From Phytophthora quininea (Eukaryota; Oomycota; Peronosporomycetes; Peronosporales; Peronosporaceae), in contig JAAVTG010000123.1 of assembly GCA_011947345.1 (NCBI GenBank), forward strand, positions 1 to 27,262: 27,262 nucleotides of DNA. The letters run 5' to 3'. Shown one piece after another: positions 9,009-19,003 of this stretch. A program made the translations under genes and the position numbers. The stretch's first letter is position 1. Each line of letters starts with the position of its first letter. The notes under the pieces are model-generated. The model worked only from the letters and a program-made list of their open reading frames with translations. It had not been told where the DNA came from and searched no databases.

Positions 9009-11326
9009 TCAGCGAGGTCGCTGATTTTCCTGCCGTTGGGCATGCCACTGGGCGGCCAATTGAGTAGGAGCTTCCACCCGATGCAACAGTGCGAGGTGGT
9101 CCCGTCGGATCGCCTTCATCCTGCGGTTCAACATCGTTAACTTTTGCGGTTTGTGGTTGGTCTTGTGTTGTCGGTCCCACATGTGACGCACCTCTGGACG
9201 AGCGAGTTTACTTCACTTTGAGCGTCAAGTTTCGCGCTCTCTTGCTCTCTGCAGTTCTTTTGGAGCGCTTGGATGTCTCTACATGTTTACCAAACTCGTT
9301 AGCATATCCTTATCACTTGGCACAATAGTTTTGCCATTATCGTACCGTTGCGCTAGCTGCAGAGCGTGCTCTTTGCCTGTTCGAGTCTCTTTTTCTTCTG
9401 CTCACATCAGAGAAACCAAGATCAGCAAACGACAACAATCTTTACTAGCTATGAACTGACCATTGAGCTCTTTCTTGAGTCTCTGAGTCTCTTCTTCCAG
9501 CGCCTTCAAGCTTGATTTTGTTTCCTGTTCATTTGCACAGTCACAACTCATTCAGAATACAGCTCCTTGTAGTTCAAATTAATCAATTGCCAAGAGCGCA
9601 CATCAAACAGTGCCGTCACGCTCTGCAGTCGGTCTTCCAATTTCTCTCGCTGGGATTTTTCGCTCTCCCACTCAATGCGCAGGCGCGACTGGGCTTGGCT
9701 CAAGTGACGAACTTCCAGATCCATCTTCCGGAACTCGTCCGCCTTCCTCTTCTCCATAGCATCATGGCGAGTCTGCAGTACAGTGCAGATCGTTATCCTT
9801 GACAATCTCTCCTTGATACTTAGCTGTGATGTACCTGATTCGCCTTCCACTCCTCGCGATCCAGTTGATATTGGTGCCGAAGACGGTCTCGCTCCTGCGT
9901 GATTGAATGCCTCGAAATGACTTCCAGCTAGGTTTCTACGTCAGAAAAATAAACTTTTAGGCACGTACAGCAGTCGTACCTGAACTTGCCCCTGCAGCGT
10001 CGATATGTGGTTCCGTGCGTCTTCGATTTCAATGGCCATCTTCTCCACCCTGAAAAGAAAAACAAAAATGGAATTAAATGTGGCAGATCCAATTTGCAGG
10101 CCCGTGGGAGATCTTACAGTTGATTCTTCTGTTGCACCTCAAGCAGCAACTTTTGTTCGCTTCGTTCTCTTCCTTGAGCTCCTTCTGGAGACGATCAGCG
10201 TCACGTTGCACCATTGTCTACCAACAAAACCATCGTAAGAACTCTGGAGGTGGCTCATCACTTTTTTCTCCGTACTACTTGTGATTGCAACTCAGAGTTC
10301 TGCCATCACAACAGGTTAGTCCAAGGTACTATTAAAGAATATTTTCCACACGCACGTGCTCTTTCATTTCTTCAGCAAAGCGAAACGCCTGCTCTCGTTC
10401 TTTGGTCAGTTGCTTTAGCTGATCTTCTCGCTGACGACGAGCCTCCGACATTTCCTCGATCACCTGTGTCTGGTCCTGCTTCGTTTGCTGCAACGTCTTC
10501 ATCTTATCTTCATGTTCGCTGAGGAAAAACAGTGCACTGAAAAGCAATAATTTCACCACAAGATCGAGCAGTAAGATCCATTTCGTACCGGATCCAGACG
10601 ACCAGTGATTGATACTCGTCTTGGGCCAGTTTGAGGCGAGCATCGAGCTCGTTCTTTTCTCGCTGCACCAACCTAAAGGTCAGACACTGTAAAACAATAA
10701 CCGAAGTAATTTGCCGTACCTCTTGCTCCTCGCAGATGCGCTCTTTCTTGACCAAGTCGCTCATGACTGCTCGAAACTTAGTCTGCTGCAGCACCAACTC
10801 CGAGTCGATCGCTTCCGATACTTTGCTATATTTTTCCTCGTCTGTGGCAAGCGTCAGCCTAGTAGCAAACAGCGACATCAAAAGCTTCTACTTACGTCCT
10901 CCACAAACTGTGCCAACGTAAGCACCTGCTGGAACAGCTCGGTCTTGGTGGTCGACTGGAGGAATTCCTTGGCATTGCCAAACTCGGAACGTTGCAGAAT
11001 TTGGCGCACTAATAGCCCTGCATTGGCTTCAGTAGAGTAGCTAGAGGTCATCGAGTTGGGTCTCTTTGTTCGTTGCGAAGGTCGCTTTGCTTGTACTGGT
11101 GGTGGTGGTGGCACTTTCTTCTTGGCTGGCGCATTCGTAGCCTTGAAGGAGGTCGTTTCGCTCGGACAATCTTCGCTTGTTGGTTCCTTCGTCTTGACCG
11201 CCTTTTTCTTCTTGGGCGGCACGCTTTTGAGCTGGGAACTGCTGTGTTGCTCTCTGCGGTCGGATTTTCTTTCTCTCGCATTTGCTGCCGTCGACGCACC
11301 AGACTAGCGCGGTCCATTGAGGTCAT
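9009..11326 (-). CDS. Multi-exon coiled-coil protein
   Basis: About 12 short exons with GT-AG introns, roughly 500 residues. Exons I can place (minus): 11326-10896, ~10858-10720, 10672-10589, 10518-10356, 10299-10279 (only 21 bp), 10217-10118, 10049-9980, 9927-9835, 9772-9602, 9524-9461, 9397-9346, 9278-~9009. Splice phases agree from exon 4 to exon 12 and at 3-4; the exon 1-2 and 2-3 joins are uncertain. The N-terminus is basic (MTSMDRASLVRRRQQMREKE, then PPKKKK and a Pro run), followed by a small folded helix region (LLVRQILQRSEF) and then continuous Glu/Lys/Gln/Arg-rich coiled coil. That layout is common in flagellar/ciliary proteins, but I cannot name the family. Single missing bases are inferred at 11225-11228, about 10151-10159 and 9176-9178; without the last, the protein would stop at 9131. 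Confidence 0.72.
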
Positions 11327-11721
11327 GCTTCGGAAACGAAATGTGTCGGGAGGTTGCAAAACTGGCTGTCAGTTACGAGCTGTAGCTTGAAAGTAATCCC
11401 GCCGCTGTCGATCCGCGCGCAGTGATGTTCTTGACGCACCGCCAAGCAGAAAGTTCTTTGTGGTAGACTAGCCAGGCAGAAAGTCTGCAGGAGGTTGTTA
11501 AACACCGCAACACGAGATTAATCACCACGAGAATCGCGATTTGACAGCTATCTTGGATAGATTTTTCTGATAGCCACCATGGATCGACTTCGAGTTCATC
11601 ACTCGCTCCTTAGCGGATGTCCGCATTGTTTGAGAACGAGTTTGGATTGTCTGTTGTAGGTATTATCCCCCAGACCGACCTCTTTCATGAGGCTGGTGCT
11701 TGGCGAGCACCTGCTTTCACA
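11327..11721. other. Intergenic region, no gene recognised
   Basis: About 400 bp upstream of the minus-strand coiled-coil gene and left of the second retroelement. It contains stop codons in all frames of any length and no clear initiator match. It presumably holds the promoter of the coiled-coil gene. Confidence 0.4.
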
Positions 11722-11726
11722 CAGGT
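11722..11726. repeat. Target-site duplication of gypsy-2, left copy
   Basis: CAGGT immediately before the left LTR, repeated at 18450-18454. Confidence 0.93.
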
Positions 11727-11879
11727 TGTAACGGGGCGGTGCTCCTTGTTTGTAGTAAATGAAACTCTGACTAGTATTCAGTTGAGCGGCACCGGAAGGC
11801 GCCGCTGGACCAACAATTCTGAACTCTATCCTATTGGTCGCCGTGGTGCACGGCGACCGTGTGACGGACTCCCGTCACA
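11727..11879 (-). repeat. 3' LTR of gypsy-2
   Basis: 153 bp matching 18297-18449. The hairpin at 11836-11858 has a 10-bp stem (GGTCGCCGTG / CACGGCGACC) with loop GTG, while the other LTR has CAC in the same loop. Confidence 0.95.
11786..11878. other. Three hairpins within the gypsy-2 LTR
   Basis: Hairpin 1 at 11786-11805 has stem GCGGCACC/GGCGCCGC and loop GGAA (one mismatch here, perfect in the other LTR at 18356-18375). Hairpin 2 at 11836-11858 has a perfect 10-bp stem with a 3-base loop. Hairpin 3 at about 11859-11880 is GTGTGACGG, loop ACTC, CCGTCACAC. Together they fill most of one half of the LTR, which in element sense is its 5' half. Confidence 0.65.
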
Positions 11880-11890
11880 CCACTCCCCGC
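11880..11890 (-). other. Polypurine tract of gypsy-2
   Basis: Read on the minus strand, GCGGGGAGTGG directly abuts the 3' LTR. It is mostly purine and in the expected place for plus-strand priming. Confidence 0.6.
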
Positions 11891-11900
11891 ATAAGATAGA

Positions 11901-11916
11901 GCTCACTGTCAAATTC
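11901..11916 (+). promoter_or_regulatory. Initiator-like motif of the antisense gene
   Basis: GCTCACTGTCAAATTC resembles the oomycete core GCTCATTYYNCAWTTT (about 12 of 16 positions). It lies between the LTR and the ATG at 11923, oriented with the antisense gene, suggesting transcription independent of the LTR. Confidence 0.4.
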
Positions 11917-11922
11917 ACCACC

Positions 11923-12850
11923 ATGAGCTTCGACGACCGCGAGACGCGCACGAGCTTCGCAGACAGTTTCGTGCGGTGGCCGCTGCGCGACTGCAGCGGC
12001 GTGCACGACTCACTGCCCGAGGAGGAGATGGCGTCCTGGTTCGCGCGCTGGCGCCGCACCCGAGGCAAGCCCGTCACGGAGACTCTCTCCGTGACCCAGC
12101 GTTCGCTCGACCAGGCGTGGACCGCGTTCGTGCTGCGCTGGAACGCTGAGACGGGTCCGCAGTTTCGCCGGCTGATCGAGGCTCGTGAGGAGACTCACGA
12201 GCGCTCGTCGGTGGCGGGTGCGGCGGCGAGGGTCTGCAATCTGTCGTGGGCGGCAGATCGGCTCTGCTGCTACGCCCATTACCTGGAGGGCTGTGCTGAG
12301 TGCCGCAAGTACGGGCTCCCGCGACCGACGGAGCGGGAGTGGTCCTGCTTCCTGGTGGACTCGCCGCTGTCGGAGGAGGAGCACAGCTGGATTGGTCATT
12401 ATCGTCGCGCGTTACATGAAGCTCGCGGCGGCTCGCTGCCGCAGCCGATTGAACTCGTACGCGTCAAGCAGACCTGGAACGTCCGCAAGCAGCACCGCCC
12501 TCGGCTCCCAGCTGTCATTCAGTGGCCCCACCCAGCGCACCAAGTATTGGCGGTGCGCAGGGATATTAGTGTCGCCGCGGCGAGGGCCGCGACCGCGTCG
12601 GGCACCCCGAGTGTCGTCGTGCCGAAGAATCGATTCGACGATGTGACGGATATTCCCCGCCGCATCGACCAAGGGAGCCGGACCATCGCGTTCAAACGGG
12701 GTGGGTGGGTGGCAGGACGCTGCGGCTGCGCAGCGTCTTGATTGGCTGGAACGTCGCGTGGATCAGCTGGAGTGGGAGAACGCCGTGTTGTGGCGTCAGC
12801 TGAGCCAGCAGCAGGCGCAGCGAAGATCGGCGCCGGACTACCGCCGCTAG
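11923..12850 (+). CDS. Antisense gene inside gypsy-2: Cys/His cluster and C-terminal leucine zipper
   Basis: On the strand opposite Pol, an open frame runs from the ATG at 11923 (context CACCACCATGA) to 12741. It encodes a Trp/Arg/Glu-rich soluble protein starting MSFDDRETRTSFADSFVRWP, with a Cys/His cluster at ~110-121 (C-x2-H-x4-C-x2-C). A second plus frame from 12716 to the TAG at 12850 encodes LDWLERRVDQLEWENAVL and onward, with Leu/Val at heptad a/d positions 1, 4, 8, 11, 18, 22 and Asn at an 'a' position (15), the classic leucine-zipper pattern. The two can be joined by an in-frame GTACGC...GGCAG intron (12457-12715) or by an indel in the G-rich run 12698-12715. An initiator-like motif lies 7 bp upstream. 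No known family recognised; possibly a DNA- or Gag-binding regulator (inference). That the protein is made is not shown. Confidence 0.55.
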
Positions 12851-13316
12851 GCAACGACGCTGGTCGGTAGCGATGAAGTCGACCGACGTAAAACGTAGGG
12901 TGTAGCTTGAGCGTAGGCGGTAGCTGTAGCCGGTAAGCATCTCCAATGACTTTCAACACCTTGAATGGGCCAATGTACCGTGGCGCAAGCTTGTTTGCGC
13001 CCAGATTCGTCACAAGCGTTGGGGAAATTTCATTGGTAAATAATAGGACTTGGTCCCCAACGTGGAACCTTTCCACGTTTCGGCGCCCGCTGCGGTCCGC
13101 ATTCTCCTTCTGGCGATCGACGGCAGCAGCGATCGCATCGCGGACGTAGCGGACAATCGACCCGCGCTGTTGCACGAACTCGTGGACAGCCGCAGCGTCG
13201 CTTCGCTGCGGCGCCGCGTTGGGCGCAAAGTTTGCTGGCGGTGGCTCAATAGCCGCGACCGGATCAGGAGCAGTGTGAAGCTCAGCTGCGCGACGCGGAC
13301 GCGGGTTGATCAGCAT
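12412..13316 (-). CDS. Integrase C-terminal region and chromodomain of gypsy-2
   Basis: Continues Pol. The GPY/F-type module reads FHVGDQVLLFTNEI, then LAPRYIGPFKVLKVIG and YVGRLHRYRPA, followed by a Pro/Ala-rich linker. After a missing base in the C4/G4 run at 12698-12701 the frame gives FERDGPAPLVDAAG and a chromodomain (IRHIVESILRHDD ... RQYLVRWVG ... DSWEPRAVLL), stopping at 12412. A chromodomain here places the element among chromoviruses, where it is thought to steer integration to marked chromatin. The whole region from about 12412 to 12850 overlaps the antisense reading frame. Confidence 0.85.
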
Positions 13317-16300
13317 CCGACTGGTCCGATAGGCAACGTCTCGTGGAGAGGCAGTCGCGCTCGCGCGGCGGCCCGTGTAAGAGGACCCTGGCTGGGGACC
13401 CGCGTGGAAGACCTCGTGCTCACCGCGTTCACATTGGAGTCAGCGGCCATCTCGTGCGTCGATGCGGAGGCGCCACCAGTGGAAGTGGGAGCCGCAGCGT
13501 CGTGATTCCCTGACAGCTGAACTGGAAGGGGGCGCTCCAGCCCCAGGAGCGCCGGAACGCGCGGATGACGGCCAAAGTTGACGAAGAATGGCGTCAAGCC
13601 AGTCGATGCGTGCACGGCGTTATTGGTGGCGAGCTCCACCATCGGCAGGAAAGAGCTCCATGACTTGAACGACGTGGCGTAACTCCTCAGCACGTCTTCG
13701 ACAACCCGGTTAACGCGTTCGGTATGGCCATCGGTCTCAGGATGTGACGCGGTGGACATCGCCAACCGCGTCCCGACAAGGTTGAAGAGTTCCGTCCAGA
13801 AAGCTGCAGTAAAACGTGGGTCTCGATCGGATACAATTGAGGACGGAAGTCCATGATGGCGATACACTGTGTCAAGCAACAGCGCCGCCGACTGAGATGC
13901 GGTGATCGAGGAGGCCACGGGAGCAAGATGGACCATCTTGCTAAATCGGTCGACGAAAACAAGTATGCCTGTGCGGCCCTGAGTATCTCGCGGCAGACCA
14001 AAGACGAAATCCATGCTGACCGATGTCCACGGACCCGTCGCGACTGGAAGAGGTCGAAGCGGGGCTCGCTTCGACGGCGACGGCTTGACGCGCTGGCACG
14101 CTTCACAGGAGCGGACCCACTTGCGTACCCACTTGTACATGTGTGGCCAGTAGAAGTCGCGCGATAGTGACGCGAATGTCTTCTCGCGCCTGAGGTGGCC
14201 ACCGCTGGGGGTATCGTGAAACTCATGGATCAGTCGGGCTCTGAGATCATCGTCAAGCGGGACGACGATGCGTGGTGGGTCCGCGCGATCGACGCGGAAG
14301 GTCAGCAGATCCCCATCGAGGCTGTAGCGGTCGACACGGGCGCAGCTGCGAGGGGACAAGCAGCGCCGCGCTGCTTCTGATGGTTCTCTCAGGTACTTGA
14401 TCAATTCGGAGCACGCCGCATCCGACTCGTACGCAGCCGCGATCAGGTCTCGGAGCGGAGTGGTCGTTGTGACTTCAACAGCAGCGACTTCATCAGCAGT
14501 GCACACAGCGCAATCGTCGTCATCCTCGTCACCGACGGCATGGCGGCCCGATTGCACGTAATTCGGTCGACGCGAGAGCGCGTCGGCGAGGATGTTGGTC
14601 TTGCCCGGCTTATAGTGAACGACGAAGTTGTACTCCGAGAACAATGATAGCCAGCGCGCCATGCGCTGTGACAAATGAGGACTCTTCGTCGCCGTCCGGA
14701 GCGAAGCGTGATCCGTGTACACCACGAACGTACTTTCGCCCAGGAGGTACACGCGGAACTTGATGAGGGCGTAGCGCATCGCCAACAACTCCTTGTCATG
14801 GACCGGATAATTCCGCTCCGCGGGCTTCAATTGGCGCGATTGGTAACTTATCACTCGCTCGCGTCCATCGTCATCAAACTGCATCAAGGCGCAGCCGATT
14901 GCAAAGTCGCTCGCGTCACACACCACGTGAAAGGGTTTCGCGTGGTCCGGAAGCATCAATACGGGCGCGGTGGACAAGCTGGTCTTCACCGCGTCGAAGG
15001 CTGTTTGGTGCTCGTGGCGCCACGACCACGTGGCGTCGGGTTTCAGGAGTTGCGACAGCGGCCGAACAGTCGAAGCAAAGTTCTTCGAGTAGTGGTGGAG
15101 ATATGTGGCGAGTCCAAGCCACTGCCGGAGCTGTTTCTGGTCCTGCGGAGTCGGCCAAGCGCAGATCGCCGCGATCTTCTCCGGGTCGGCGCGAACGCCG
15201 TCCTTGCTGACGTAGCTCCCGAGTACTGGAATTTCGGGGGCGCAGAAGATGCATTTCTTCAAGTTGGCGTACAGCTTGTTTGCCCGCATCACCTCGAACA
15301 CCTTGCGGAGGTGTTGAAGGTGGACGTCGACATCCGTCGTGCCGCTCTCGGCACGACTGTGAATGAAGGTGTCGTCGAAGTAGCTGGGCGCGAAGTCTCG
15401 ATACGGACGCAGTAGGTTGGACACCATGCGGTTGAAAGTGGCAGGGGCATTCTTGAGCCCCTGCGGCATCACGAGCCATTCCCAGAGCATGCCGCTGGGC
15501 GTGCTGACCGCAGTTAACGGCACGTCTTCTTCATGCATCAGGATTTGGTAGAAGCCGTCCATGAGGTCGATAGCACTGTACACAGTGCTGCCTGACATAG
15601 TGTCGAGCACCATGTCCTTCCGCGGGATCGGCGTCTGCGCCGGGATGGTGGCGTCATTGAGCTTGTTGAAGGCGTATACGATGCGCCACCCGCCCGTCGC
15701 CTTCTTCACGCAGAATGTCGAACTGGAATGCGGCGATAGGCTTTCGCGAACGTGACCGGCGTGCCGGCGACCTTCGAAGAACGCATCAATCGCTTGGACT
15801 TGGTCGCGGGGCAGCGGCCATTGTCGCGTCACACAGTACTTCGAACCGGGCACGAGGTCGATCTCGTGCCGAACACCACGATCGGGAGGAAGTTCAGCCG
15901 GAACCTTGTCGGGGAAGATGTCGATGAACTCGCGAACCAGCGGAGCAACCGCGTTACCAGCGGCTTCGAGTGCTGGTAACGACTGGGCCAAGTAGCGGGC
16001 CTCGCGGGCGGACTTAGGCTCAGCGCCTTTCGGGCGTTTCCGGGTATCGGACGCTGTGTCACCAGCATCTACATCGACAGCCACGATAGTCGCGGTGTTA
16101 TCCGCGACGATCATGCAAACCGGCTCGATCTCACCATGTTTCAAGTCGTGGAGAAGGTGCTTCCACGACAGGCCAGGCCACTTGGTGATCTCGGACGCAT
16201 CGCACGGCGGGCATGCGACCTCGACATTGTGCATACGCGGGATCGATGCCGCGTCATCCCCCATCAGAACGGGGATAACCTCGGAGTCAGGCGCGTCTGA

Positions 16301-16977
16301 CTCACTCGGAGGAGCGCGGGGTCGCCGGGGCTGGCGGTGACCACGGCGACGGACTGGCCGGGTGAACTCTTCCGTAGCAGGCAGTGGGAGACCACGCTCG
16401 ACCAAGGCTGCTGTACTCGGACGCCGAGACACGACACCGGCGTCGACTCCATCAGGGAGCCCCTGCTCGACCACATGCGGGAGCCCCTGCTCGACCGCGC
16501 GTGGGAGACCACGCTCAACCACATCTTCTTGTTCATCGTCAACGGAGAGCCTCTGCTCGTCCGGGCGTGGGAACCCATGCTCGACCACGGCAGACACGTC
16601 TTGAGGCACCTGCTCAAGACCGGCGCAGGATGCGTGCTCGCACGCCACACACGAAGGGTCATCACTCATTTCAGGTGCAGCATGGGTCATGGAGTCGGAG
16701 TCCATGACTGCAACATGCGGCCATCGGTCCGGCGTTCCGCGCAAGAACGCCAGTACTGCATTCACGTCGATGTCACGAGGGCGGACCGTACCAGTCAGCC
16801 AGTAATCTCAGGCTGGTGCCAGGCGAGCCATGGGATGCCGAAGACGCAGTCAAACGAGCCACTCAGCTCGATCACTAGGAACTCTTCGGAGCTTCGGAAT
16901 CCGTCAAACTCGTACGTGAAGGTCGTAGAGCGCCGCGGCGTACGCCGTGGCTTGCCATCAGCGTATTTTACAATCAT
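13310..16977 (-). CDS. Pol of gypsy-2: protease end, reverse transcriptase, RNase H, integrase core
   Basis: After the break at 16980-16983 the protease C-terminal half reads to 16798 (GIPWLAWHQPEI). A second missing base at 16799-16800 leads into the 1151-codon frame that ends at 13310. That frame starts with a repeat-rich spacer (VVERGLP/VEQGLP motifs), followed by reverse transcriptase with the catalytic block SYFDDTFIHS near 15372-15383. RNase H follows (VVCDASDFAIG near 14920, TDHASLRT, LADALSRRP). Integrase has an HHCC finger (HEFHDTPSGGH ... CEACQ) and the catalytic Asp, Asp and Glu in SMDFVFG (~14015), VSDRDPRF (~13830) and HTERVNR (~13718). The stop at 13310 is caused by another missing base at 13317-13318. 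Confidence 0.9.
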
Positions 16978-18263
16978 CTCCCCGGACCTTCGCGAAGGCT
17001 CAGGTCCGCCGGTAACACCGACAAACTCTCGGCGCGGACGAAGTTGTTCGTCGCGCCCGAATCGAGCAGGGCGCGAAGTGGACGCTTCGCACCATCGACG
17101 TGAAGACTGAGTATGATCAGTCTTGGGTCGCCGCCCGAGGTGGTGGCAAATAAGTGTGCGTGGAGCACAGGAGGGCTAGGAGGGGCTCCGCCACCAGAGA
17201 GCGTTCCATCCTTCTCAGGCCAGTTGGGCGCCCCGCACCTACTGGTTGTCGCGGTTTTTGGCTCGGCGACAAGACCATCAGCGGCTTCGGCGACGACGTG
17301 CGCCAAGACCGGAGCGGGAGCGCAGCACGCAGCGGCGCGATGTCCGAGTTTGCGACAGCGGAAGCACCGCATGTGACGAGGGCTTCGACCGGGGCCCGCC
17401 AGAGGCGGTCTGTCAGACGACGTTGGCGCCGGACTGGATCGCCGGTGCCCGTGGTAATCCTGGATGGCGTCAAGCTCCATTGGCTCAGGCTCCGCGGAGG
17501 AGGGGCGAGCAAGGAGAACGCCTCAGAAGCGGAAACGCTATAGTCTTCCCGAAGTGCCGTCTCGAAGGCCTCTTCCAGTGATCCTGGTGTCTTCCTGGTC
17601 AGGTAGAAGCGCTGGTACCCAGCGTTCATGCCGGAGATGAAGACATGGACCTGAGTCGCCTTGTCCACTGGGTTCATCGTGATACACGACACCAGGTGTC
17701 GTGCCCGCTGGATGTATGCGAGCATGGACATCCGTCCCTGCTTAAGTGACAGGAATACCGAGCGTTGGACACGCTCATCTTGAGGGGGCTCGAAGGCCAG
17801 GCGAAGATCATCCTTCAGCGACTGCATCGTCGAGAAGCAGGAGGTGTCGGCGACGAGCTTGCCGAGTGCCCATTCCTTGGCCTTTCCCGTCAACTTGGAC
17901 AGTAAGAACCGGGTACGAGCGAACTCGGTAGATAACTGCCGAGCTTCGATCGCGATGTCCACAACTCTCACACAACCAGCGATTCAGCTGGAGGCGAGCG
18001 TCGCCCTCACCGCTGTAGCTGGATACATCGAGCTTCACGATGTCGGTCTTGTTCTTGGTCGGCGAGTTCACGCGCCATGAACTCATGACCAGCCAGGCGT
18101 TGATCAGATTCCGTTCCGGCAGTCAGCAAGGTCTTGATGACTCCTTCTCCGGACACCGCGGCAAGGCGGTGTAGCGCCTCCCACTCAAACACGGATAAGT
18201 GGGGAAGTTGGCATGCTCGAGGGCAGCACCAGCCCCTTCGTTGAAATTGGAAGCGTCGTTCAT
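16974..18263 (-). CDS. Gag and start of protease of gypsy-2 (several frame breaks)
   Basis: Start ATG at 18263, 33 bp inside the 5' LTR. The capsid-like region includes LTGKAKEWALGKL and a long helix set up to about 17530. The nucleocapsid has a standard zinc knuckle CFRCRKLGHRAAAC (C-x2-C-x4-H-x4-C) near 17340-17380. The protease active site ALLDSGATNNFVR is near 17040-17070. Frame changes occur near 18192, 18100, 17960 and 17497-17500 and, at the end, at 16980-16983. The first, fourth and last fit one missing base; the two near 18100 and 17960 are either a two-base loss or a one-base gain. Gag and Pol were probably one frame or joined by programmed shifting; the present sequence cannot tell. 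Confidence 0.75.
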
Positions 18264-18286
18264 GGTCGTGTGGGCGGACTACAAAG

Positions 18287-18294
18287 TGCTACCA
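18287..18294 (-). other. Primer-binding site of gypsy-2 (initiator tRNA-Met type)
   Basis: Read on the minus strand, TGGTAGCA starts two bases inside the 5' LTR. TGG plus TAGCA is complementary to the 3' end of eukaryotic initiator tRNA-Met (…TGCTACCA). The match beyond eight bases is not clear. Confidence 0.6.
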
Positions 18295-18296
18295 GT

Positions 18297-18449
18297 TGTA
18301 ACGGGGCGGTGCTCCTTGTTTGTAGTAAATGAAACTCTGACTAGTATTTAGTTGAGCGGCGCCGGAAGGCGCCGCTGGACCAACAATTCTGAACTCTATC
18401 CTATTGGTCGCCGTGCACCACGGCGACCGTGTGACGGACTCCCGTCACA
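18297..18449 (-). repeat. 5' LTR of gypsy-2
   Basis: 153 bp. Read on the minus strand it starts TGTGACGGGAG and ends GTTACA. It contains three hairpins, including a perfect 8-bp stem at 18356-18375 around GGAA. It differs from the left LTR at two positions and in the loop of the central hairpin. Confidence 0.95.
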
Positions 18450-18454
18450 CAGGT
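18450..18454. repeat. Target-site duplication of gypsy-2, right copy
   Basis: CAGGT immediately after the right LTR, matching 11722-11726. Confidence 0.93.
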
Positions 18455-18940
18455 CGGCGATTATGACGACAAAATCGACTGACGTAATACTTCTCATGTT
18501 CACCAGACAAAGGCCTTTGCGGTGTCCATGGTCGTCTTCGTTGGCAGCTCACTACGCAACTGCTCTCTATCTAACTTGGATGCTGTGCCTGGGATGAGCG
18601 AAGAGGGGCTGGCGCATCGTTGCCAATTTCTGCTTCAAATGGGTTTGCAAGGAAAGCAAACTGCTCCTTTGGGTAGTCTGGATCTCCCAGAGCTGTGTGC
18701 AATTGCGACGATCGCAGGCTGTCCACGCATGCTGACAAAGCCGAGCGGGAATAATCCCCCAGGGGCTAGCGATTATGCCAGCCCTGATCTCAGACGACAA
18801 CAGCTGGGGACTCGAGTGCTTGGAATCCAGGCGACAGACTCACCTCGCCGGGTAAGGGCGTCGTGGCTGGTGTCACACGCAGGATCTGGGGCCGGCGAGA
18901 CTACGGAGGCGACGACTAGCAGAAAATCGAGCGTCCGAAC
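18455..18940. other. Intergenic region left of esterase A
   Basis: About 490 bp between gypsy-2 and the promoter of esterase A. Open frames here have no recognisable domain and unremarkable composition, so I treat it as non-coding upstream DNA. Confidence 0.4.
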
Positions 18941-18954
18941 TCATTCTCTGTTTC
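18941..18954 (+). promoter_or_regulatory. Initiator/flanking element of esterase A
   Basis: TCATTCTCTGTTTC fits the oomycete core TCAYTYYNCAWTTT at most positions and is preceded by AC. It lies 50 bp before the ATG at 19004. Confidence 0.5.
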
Positions 18955-19003
18955 GTCCTCTTCGTGACAAGCAACCTAGACCAAGTACTCCGCCCAGCCA
19001 ACA

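Larger units (their letters stand above)
11727..18449 (-). mobile_element. Ty3/gypsy chromovirus (gypsy-2) with an antisense gene
   Basis: A 6723-bp element on the minus strand, bounded by 153-bp TG...CA LTRs and the 5-bp duplication CAGGT (11722-11726 and 18450-18454). Sense order: LTR, primer-binding site, Gag with CCHC knuckle, protease, reverse transcriptase, RNase H, integrase, chromodomain, then about 0.5 kb holding an oppositely oriented reading frame, polypurine tract, LTR. The LTRs differ at two single bases plus a 3-base loop inversion, so it is somewhat older than gypsy-1. Several one-base breaks interrupt its sense frames; most fit missing homopolymer bases. Confidence 0.95.

Noticed and set aside
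11617..11922. Upstream extension of the antisense frame across the gypsy-2 LTR
   Set aside because: The frame happens to be open through the LTR, but the initiator-like motif and the good start context at 11923 make the ATG there more likely.
14675..15415. 246-codon plus-strand frame opposite gypsy-2 reverse transcriptase
   Set aside because: It mirrors the strongly conserved RT/RNase H codons in a GC-rich region; unlike 11923-12850 it has no sense-free portion, no motif and no promoter-like signal.
16380..16620. Repeated GTCGAG/GGGAG-like units as a satellite or CRISPR-like array
   Set aside because: They are degenerate codon repeats encoding VVERGLP/VEQGLP motifs in the Pol spacer of gypsy-2, not regular repeat-spacer units.
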